The notes beneath the pieces are model-generated. The model was not told the DNA's origin and made no database searches. It saw only the letters and a program-made list of their open reading frames with translations. From assembly GCF_030272615.1 (NCBI RefSeq), contig NC_081408.1, positions 339,668,793 through 339,732,792 of the forward strand: a stretch of DNA of 64,000 nt, given 5' to 3'. The DNA comes from Cryptomeria japonica. Its lineage: Eukaryota; Streptophyta; Pinopsida; Cupressales; Cupressaceae. Both the position numbers and the translations under genes were made by a program. Positions 56,881 to 64,000 of the stretch are shown here, piece after piece (within the stretch, counting starts at the first letter, position 1; each line of letters opens with the position of its first letter).

Positions 56881-58512
56881 TCCTAATTCAAAAATACAAA
56901 AAAATCAAAAAATTCAAAAATACAAAAAAATCAAAAAATTTAAAAATGCTAAAAAAATCATAAAACATAAAAAATCGTTACTTGGTGAAAACCTGGCACA
57001 CAGGCACCTTGTGACACAAAAAAATTGAAAAATAAAAAAAATAAAGAAAAAAAATTTGTACAACGGAAAACCACTTCAGTGGCACCCTGGGCAAGTACCA
57101 TGGCGAAAACTGAGTCACCGGTGCCATGCGTAGAGACATTGCTCCTCCCTCCTTTAGGATTCCATTTAATCCTTTCACTTTGCACACACTCACACCCATT
57201 CCATCCATAATAAATTGGCTCCTATCTGTGGCTAAGGCAAATCCTACATCTAGTGATGGTTGTGGAATTGAGAGCATCACATGTTTCAAGGAGTACAATC
57301 TCTTCCAACTTTTTTCAATCTATCCGAGCACAATCCACAATAAAGTTACACTTGCATTGCCAATCCGCAATAAAGTTTCCTCTTCTCTGCAATAAAGTAT
57401 CAGTTGCATGGATTCAGTCAGTTTCAGATGAGACACAACAACAACAACAAGCTTCAACAAATCAAATCTTTCAATAGACACAGACAACATTATGGTTTAG
57501 TGCTATCTATCCTTTTGTGAAAGTAAACATTGTAACCACAATCAAATAAGACTTATACAAGTAACAAGAGACACTAAACTTGAGGAGTACAATGGATGTT
57601 GGTGTCAAGTCTTGGTTTTCTTTTGATTTTATCTTTTGGTGACATGTCTTTTAGCTTTTCCAGGATGTCTCTGGCTAGAGATTCTATCTCCAGGATGTCG
57701 TTGACTAGAAAGGCGAGGATGGGTCATTGTCACCTATTTTTCTTTGCTCTCTGTGGATTGTCTCTTAGTAATTCTATGACTTGTCCAAGGATATGAGGAC
57801 ATTGTGAGTCTAGTGTGAACTAGGTCATTCCTTGTTTGCAACTATCTTATCTCCATGCAAACGAGTACAATGATTTTTTGGGTTGAACATATGCCTAGGT
57901 TGTCATAACCTATTTTTCCATAATAAAGCTCAATGATGATAACGCACAAGAAGCTCTTTCACTTTCATATCTTCTATCTTTCATCCCCCTTTCTTGACTG
58001 ATTTCCATTGTCCTTCCCGAGTCCGTGTAACCTGCTATCACATGACTGAGTATAATGACACACCAAAAACATTTGCATTTCATGTAGTTTGCACATGAAT
58101 TTCCACATATTAGCATTTCATACATACATATAGATATCATAATTGCATCACATCCTACACAAAACACATGTTAGCACATTTTACATTTTCATAAACATAT
58201 TCATTTGCATTTCATACATTTACATTCACATATGCATAACATATTAAAACATAAAAGAACAAAAATATTGCATTGCATCATGTACATATTTGTATCCATA
58301 TCATAAGCATCACATAGAAACATACATTATGAAACATAAGCATCACATAGGTACACATGCATATAGCTACCACAAGGATGAATCATCTCATATATATATT
58401 ATAATCGTAAGTGTTATGATACAATGATGTCAAAATCATATGGCTACAAAATCACCCAAAGGTGTCATCATACAAAATGATACAAAAGTGATACATAGGG
58501 AGCCCTCTATGG
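56881..58512 (+). other. Element B spacer between integrase and antisense ORF
   Basis: A-rich repeat AAAAATACAAAAAAATCA-type (56885-56975), then unique sequence. From 58040 to 58400 there is low-complexity ACAT/CATA-rich sequence. No coding feature recognised. Confidence 0.45.
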
Positions 58513-60430
58513 CTATGATGAACTCCCTCCCTCGGAGCCGCCTGGCCTTGACAGAGTCTGAGCCCTAGAAAGACCTACCCTAGGATCATCTCTCCTATCC
58601 CCTCTATTTGGTGGTGGTGGAGGACCCATGACCCCATTGCTCAATGCCTGTCTCCTGTCCCTCCCTCTAGTGGTCGTCGTTGTCCATGATGGTCTACGGA
58701 AGCTCTTAGCCCACTGATCTGGTGGCACTACCCCATAGTATAGGTCTCTCCAATAGCCTATCTCCTCCCCAACTCATAGAACATAGGCATATCTAGCTCC
58801 TATGTCCTCTACTGCCTATCTCCCTACCCTCAGTGCTATCTCAGCCTCGATATAGCGCTGGATATCTTGATCCCTCTCCCACTCTGTATCCCTCAGCTGT
58901 CTCCTGAGCCTATCTCTCTCCTGCTCGAGATCTTGGATCTCATCTACTTGTTCCTGGTAGATCTCCCTCAAAGCTAGTAACTCATCCTCCTCCTCTCCCC
59001 CCTCACCCTGTGGCTACTCCTATGGCTGCCTTATCCCTGTACCTGTGGCTGCTCCTGTGGCTGCCCCTGTCCCTGTCCCTATCCTTGTACCTGTTTGGGA
59101 CCCTATGCTGATGGCACCTGTAAAGACAATCCACCTCTTTCCCTCACCATGTGAGCCTGTCGACCTTGCCTCTCCTCTCCACCATCTCTCCATGGAGCCA
59201 CTCTCCTCTCTCCTACAACACCTTGCCTCCTCCATTGATGTCTACCTCTGCCATCTCCATCATCATCCCCATCACCTCCACCATCTCCATCTATCAGCTC
59301 CCCTAGATTTGTCAACCATGGAAATGGATGCTCAGCCCAATATGCAGTATACTCTGCATCCATCCCTACATCCTCTATCTCTAGCCACATATCCCAAGGC
59401 AAGGGAATCATCTCTACTAGCTGCGTCACTGCCTGATCATATGAAAATAATTGCCCAAAGTGCGCTTGATCCCTCACTGTTCGAGCATACATCCCAGAAC
59501 CTTGTGGCATTCGCTGTATCCTATTGAACTGCTTGCCCAACCTATCCACCAACTTCCTCTCCAACACATATGACATCCGCCCAATAAGATACCTGCTCTG
59601 AAATGTATATGACAGCTCCATTGCATCATCCTCTCACTCCTCACACTCTCGGTATGGCCTCCATACCACAGTGTCAATCTCATCAATGACCTTGCGCCAA
59701 TACTCTATTCTCCCAATCCATGGCTAAGACGTAATCATATCATACAAATGAACAAAACTATGCCCATGGCCCCTACCTCTGAAATGAATCGGTCAAGTAA
59801 CCGACAGACACTCATATGCCCACACTTGCAATAATGTAACTCTGCAGCCCAATCCTGCTGATCCATGGTATACAAATGTGCCAGCAGACATAGTCCCCAT
59901 GTAAACCTGGTGTGTTGTGTCACCTATGTCTCCAGTGTACCACCCCAGCCCATAGCCAACCCTTGTGTCGCCCTATCAAGACATAGGAACCCACTGATCA
60001 CTCCTACTAGTACTGTTGGTAGTGCTAATCCTCTTTATGTCATGGTATCCCAAGACACGTGTCCAACCCTCATCTCCAATCCTGGATCCTGAAACACTCA
60101 TCTCAGTGCATCCCTATCTCCATCTCAATCATAAGGAACTAACTCCCCATCGATCGGTATCCGTAGTATCCTGTAAACATCCTCTAAGGTGACTATCATC
60201 TCACCCATCGACAAATGAAAACTACAAGTCTCTGAGTGCCATCTCTCAGCTAATGCAGTCAACAACTGCATGTTCACTAGAAACTTAGGCACATACAGAA
60301 TATGTCACAGGCCCATAGCCTGAACCGGTGCTCTCTCCTCAACTGTCAGCTCTACTCACAAGCACTGAGTCGAAGGGAATCTCTCCCATGACTCCAACAT
60401 AGGTAGGTACTCCTGTAGTCAAGCAAATCA
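58513..60430 (-). pseudogene. Antisense plant mobile domain ORF
   Basis: Read on the minus strand, about 60300-60130 gives LLTALAERWHSETCSFHLS, then GEMIVTLEDVYRILRIPIDG, the hallmark of the plant mobile domain. FTWGLCLLAHLY (near 59890) and VDRLGKQFNRIQRMPQG (near 59530) are later parts of the same domain type. A glycine/aspartate-rich linker (about 59260) and a proline/arginine-rich C-terminal part (58728-58513) follow. Several stops (for example after LVPYD) and frameshifts make it non-functional. Antisense ORFs of this kind are known in Retand- and Grande-type Tat elements; their role is unknown. Confidence 0.8.
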
Positions 60431-60445
60431 ATCGTGTCAGTCATA

Positions 60446-60686
60446 GTGGCATTCCTTGTTTATCACAAAATGCTACTTATTATCCTACGTAATTATGCTA
60501 TTCTATCCTAGTGACACTCCCTGTTCATCACAAAGTGTTGCTGTTTATCCTAGTGGTACTCCCTGTTCATCACAAAGTACCACGTGTTTTGCACTCCATG
60601 TTCATCACAAAGTGCTGCTCTTTTTAGTACTCCCTATTCATCACAAAGTACTACATTTTGGTACTCCCTGTCTATCACAAAGTGCC
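60446..60686 (+). repeat. Array of six stem-loop repeats with changing stems
   Basis: Each unit has a 15-nt loop close to CCCTGTTCATCACAA between two 5-nt stem arms. The arms are GCATT/AATGC (60449), ACACT/AGTGT (60514), GTACT/AGTAC (60556), GCACT/AGTGC (60591), GTACT/AGTAC (60627) and GTACT/AGTGC (60661). Three of the five pairs vary and all stay paired, the last with one wobble. Units 1-3 extend to 8-9 pairs, some by G-T wobbles, which are allowed only if the plus strand is the RNA. Spacing 33-65 bp. Confidence 0.7.
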
Positions 60687-60894
60687 TCGATCTATCCTAT
60701 CCTAGGGCCTTTTCTTGAGTGTATCCTCTTGAGTAGTTTCCTAATTGGCAACGTATGTTCTATCACACAATTGTCAATCCTAGCCCTATCTGTTATTCTA
60801 GTCTTCCCAAGAGGACCTACTTGAGTGTATCCTCTCAACATCTTATCCAATCGACAGCGTATGTTCATCACAGAACTACTGATTTGGCCTTCAA
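60687..60894 (+). repeat. Two further related repeats
   Basis: Two copies starting CTTGAGTGTATCCTC at about 60714 and 60822 contain GTATGTTCTATCACA and GTATGTTCATCACAG, akin to the loop of the preceding array. Confidence 0.55.
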
Positions 60895-61160
60895 GACACA
60901 AACACGCTTTCATGACATAAATATGCTTACATACTACACATACACGCTTGCTCTACATAGACGCGCCTGACATACATAGACGTGCCTCTTCTCTGCACAA
61001 ATGCATCCATATATCACAAACAAGCCCATATAGAATAAACATGCTTGCACAACATAGACATGCTCACATCTAACACAAACGCTATTACATTCATAGACGC
61101 GCCCATATAGCATAGACACACCTAGCCTACCCAGACACACCTGGCACCAGCAAAGATGTG
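60895..61160 (-). repeat. Degenerate ACATAGACGCGCC-type repeats
   Basis: About a dozen variants (ACATAGACGCGCC, ACATAGACGTGCC, ACATAGACATGC and others) spaced about 20-25 bp apart. Their complement (GGCGCGTCTATGT) resembles the GCGTCTGTG words in the element's 5' part, here in inverse orientation. Confidence 0.6.
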
Positions 61161-61694
61161 CCTTAGCATTTTTTCCCCCTCCTTGACATTTCTAAAGCAC
61201 ATTTATTACTCCACCTAGCATGCATTAATGATACTTATTGCAACAAAGTACAAGGAGGTTTTGCGATACTTATCGACTCTCCTGCCTCTACTGGCCTTTG
61301 AAATCGGTGAACGCGATCGAATTTGTGAACCAAAGCCATCACTACTGACTGATGTTGCTATATTCTCTCTCTGCACTCTAATGTCTTGGATATGTGGATG
61401 ACAATGAGGATGTATTCCCCTCATGGTCTATCTTATAGATTGCCCTAGCCCTAGCCCTAGCCCTTGTCTCCTGGGTCAGTCCTCTTTATCCCATGACTCT
61501 GTCACTCTATTCTATCTGGTCAGTCCATTCTATCCCATTTTTCTTATCAAGAGATTGTCTGCGATCTTTCCAAAGATTTTCATCCAATCGCTCGAGGGGA
61601 CATATCATTCCCATCTTGGGGCAACTTTGTATCAGTTCATCTTATCTTCTTTGAAACAACACGACAAGTTGCACTATCTCAAAGAGCGGCAAAA
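61161..61694 (+). other. Element B 3' pre-LTR region and purine tract
   Basis: Non-coding; CCCTAG is repeated four times near 61442-61465. It ends in AAAGAGCGGCAAAA at about 61681-61694, a likely plus-strand primer tract, directly before the LTR. Confidence 0.6.
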
Positions 61695-62409
61695 TGTAGA
61701 CACCTAAAATTGTCTTGTCTAATTAAATAAATATCTTTATTTATTTAATTAATTCATTTATCCTCTTCTAGCCTTATTTCTCATTTAAATAAATACATTT
61801 AATTATTTAAATTATCCTTTTCCTAAATTGAATAAATATCTTATTTATTTAATTGATCCCACTTCCTCTATTAATTAAATAAATCTTTATTTATTTTATT
61901 AATTCATTAACCTTTTCCACCTATGACACATATCTCTTAATTCCTACACTACCTACCCTCTCATTATTTTATTATTTCTTTTACCTACCCTCTAATCATA
62001 GCCGACCATTTATCATTTACACCTCTCAATCTTATCCCTCCATTTCTTATAGTGTCTTCTATATAAGGAGATGCTTCCTTCATTATCAAACCCCCCGATG
62101 ACTTTAGCACTCAAACTTTCATATGCGATCAAGCCTACTTGCAACTACACTTCCGGTCTTTGTTGACCTCTTGTGCACACATAAAATCTAAGAGCAAATA
62201 TATCAAGCACGATCAATGGAGATAGGAAGAATGGAGATTCAAACCCTATTGGACATGTGATGGTATAATATTTGTGATTTCATTTGATTTGCATTAGCTT
62301 AGGTAATCTTCATATGTTATGATGGATCTTTGTTGCTGTTAGGCTAGGGTTTTGTGGTTGAATTCATTTAGTCTTTCAATATTGTTGTTTCCACTTTTCA
62401 CCGTAAACA
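61695..62409 (+). repeat. Element B 3' LTR
   Basis: 715 bp, about 5% different from 52583-53296 by eye, ends GTAAACA. Confidence 0.9.
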
Positions 62410-62414
62410 ACAAC
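62410..62414. repeat. Target site duplication ACAAC, right copy
   Basis: Matches 52578-52582. Confidence 0.88.
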
Positions 62415-62968
62415 CAAATTCTAGAATCCATTACAACATTTAAAAATATGAGATTCTATGCAATCCTAAGAAGCTATCTAAAAATAGTATGCTATTTTCT
62501 CTATATTCTTACCTTTAGTAGTGATAAATTTTAACTCCATTATTTTCACTGATTTGAACTTAGTGGAATTTCCTATACCCCTATACCTTTATGATAGTAT
62601 GTTTAAAACATGAATATATATGCATTTACTTATATCCTTTTCACAAATCATGATAGTATTTTTATTAATCTCTCTATTTTTATAAATTTAACCTCCCTAA
62701 GTTCTTGTGATAAATCAAATGACATGGCTAATTAAGGTCACCACCTTAGTCATTTCCAACAAGAAATATATGTCTTCCACCTTTAGTACAATATAAAACC
62801 AATATTAACATAATGATAGATGTGTGAAAACAAGATCACTTTGACATTTTTTAATAGTATTATAGTTTTAGAATCAGGATGTACTCAACAATATTGAACA
62901 TTAAATAGACAAATATACAAATGCAAAACACGTATGATAATAACAATTATAGTAAATTATATAATTAT
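62415..62968. other. Unassigned AT-rich sequence
   Basis: AT-rich flank, continuous with the sequence left of element B before insertion; nothing coding seen. Confidence 0.4.
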
Positions 62969-63100
62969 AATTATGCACACATATGTATATAGATATGCAC
63001 ACACACACACACACATATGTATGTATGTATGTATGTATGTATAAATCTATGAATATACATATATGTATAAATATGTGAATATAAATGTATATGTACACAC

Positions 63101-63159
<59 letters not shown>

Positions 63160-63319
63160 ATTATGCACACATATGTATATAGATATGCACACACACACAC
63201 ACATGTATGTATGTATGTATGTATGTATAAATCTATGAATATACATATATGTATAAATATGTGAATATAAATGTATATGCACACACACACACACACACAC
63301 ACATGTATATGTAAATATT

Positions 63320-63375
<56 letters not shown>

Positions 63376-63535
63376 GTACATACATTTACATACACACACA
63401 TATATGTATGTATGTATATATAAATATACATATATGTATCTGTAGATGTACATATACATATAGATATACATATAAACGTTCATACACACACATATATTCA
63501 TATACATATGTATATATACACACACACATTGAAAT
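62969..63535. repeat. Compound microsatellite (CA, TA, GTAT), duplicated
   Basis: A block starting TTATGCACACATATGTATAT is repeated with a period of 190 bp (62971, 63161). It contains (CA)n, (GTAT)n and (TA)n runs; the longest TA run is near 63325-63370. ORFs read here are only translations of the simple sequence. Confidence 0.9.
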
Positions 63536-64000
63536 GTTAGATACATTATCAATTATTTATATGTGCTAATGTAGTCATAGTCTCCAACTAACAAAGATCA
63601 TAACCATTTTAGAAGGTATCCCAAGAAGAGTTGGAACATAAAGATGAACATGAAGAAGTCAACTAAAGCATGAAGAATCTATAAACACCTATCAAAAAAT
63701 GAATTCTTATCAACAAGAAAGTGATTCAAAAGAATGAAGATTTGGTGCATTCTTATCAGTAGGCCTGTGTTGGTCTTAATCATTGTTTTTTTGTATAATG
63801 TTTTGTGGGCTTGGCCCAATTTTGTTTTGCTTTTGCTGTTACCTTTGGACTTTAAGGCTCATTTCCAGGATTTTTGGTTTTGGGTCCCTATAAAACCTAT
63901 TTACCTTAATTAAAAGCATGACATACTTATGCATGAGTGACTCCAATAATACTACTCAAATAATCCATAGATGTTAGACAAGGTAACAATATGGAAGTCA
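63536..64000. other. Unassigned, possible LTR-like sequence
   Basis: GGGTCCCTATAAAACC near 63880-63896 looks like an LTR promoter TATA box, but no partner LTR is in the window. Confidence 0.25.

Larger units (their letters stand above)
52583..62409 (+). mobile_element. Element B: 9.8-kb Tat-type LTR element, deleted
   Basis: LTRs of 714 and 715 bp (52583-53296, 61695-62409) begin TGTAGACA and end GTAAACA, with ACAAC duplicated outside. The primer-binding-site region TGGCATGCTCGGTGGGAC begins at 53300. A purine-rich AAAGAGCGGCAAAA lies directly before the 3' LTR. LTR mismatches are about 5% by eye, so it is older than element A. Of pol only integrase remains; an antisense plant mobile domain ORF lies between integrase and 3' LTR, as in Retand/Grande-like Tat elements. 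gag, protease, RT and RNase H are missing, so it needed help to move or was deleted later. Confidence 0.9.

Noticed and set aside
57025-57477. Small plus-strand ORFs after the integrase of element B
   Set aside because: Low complexity and overlapping in several frames, with no conserved motif.
59045-59527. Plus-strand ORF of 160 residues (proline/histidine/leucine-rich)
   Set aside because: It is opposite the antisense plant mobile domain frame and its composition mirrors the glycine/aspartate-rich linker.
63000-63535. CRISPR-like array or long ORFs in the CA/TA region
   Set aside because: The repeats are simple dinucleotide and tetranucleotide runs without unique spacers; the ORFs are translations of these runs.

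Overview
This window is plant nuclear DNA made almost entirely of transposable elements. I see no intact host gene, rRNA, tRNA or CRISPR array. Plant origin is clear: Tat-type Ty3/gypsy elements with an extra archaeal-type RNase H, an antisense plant mobile domain ORF, a CACTA element with TNP2 transposase, and plant L1-type LINEs ending in RNase H. The absence of genes, the very long elements and the nesting suggest a very large genome, most likely a gymnosperm such as a conifer. That last step is inference.
Layout. 1-380: fragment of an unrecognised ORF. 381-3743 (element C): old minus-strand LTR element with 1.4-kb LTRs and only 0.5 kb inside. 3744-7045: non-coding, with one eroded CACTA end near 5770-5852. 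7046-23677 (element A): a complete 16.6-kb LTR retrotransposon with a 5-bp target duplication (GGTTC) and two 5014-bp LTRs about 1.4% different by eye. Each LTR carries a 1049-codon ORF of unknown function. Between the LTRs lies one gag-protease-RNase H-RT-RNase H-integrase frame broken by four TAG codons. 24250-35640: a minus-strand LINE split by a CACTA transposon (25136-33401). 35640-44396: mostly unrecognised, with a second CACTA-family end (39266-39605) and a chain of copia-type LTR pieces (40071-41378). 44397-48151: a decayed plus-strand LINE between 105-bp direct repeats. 49100-51240: duplicated non-coding blocks, one holding a MITE whose empty site is visible in the neighbouring copy. 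52578-62414 (element B): a 9.8-kb Tat-type element with ACAAC target duplication and LTRs about 5% different. It retains a dead integrase, an antisense plant mobile domain ORF and several repeat arrays. 62970-63530: a large microsatellite.
Best candidates for something new. (1) Element A stores a complete 1049-codon ORF inside its LTR. The stops in the two copies lie at different places, so the ORF was open when the element inserted. (2) Element A has its archaeal-type RNase H before RT, and the ordinary RNase H after RT has lost catalytic residues. (3) Upstream of that ORF is a dense array of TCGA/ATCGAT motifs. (4) Element B has six short stem-loops at 60446-60686 whose stems change sequence while staying paired, with G-T wobbles on the plus strand, suggesting a selected RNA structure.
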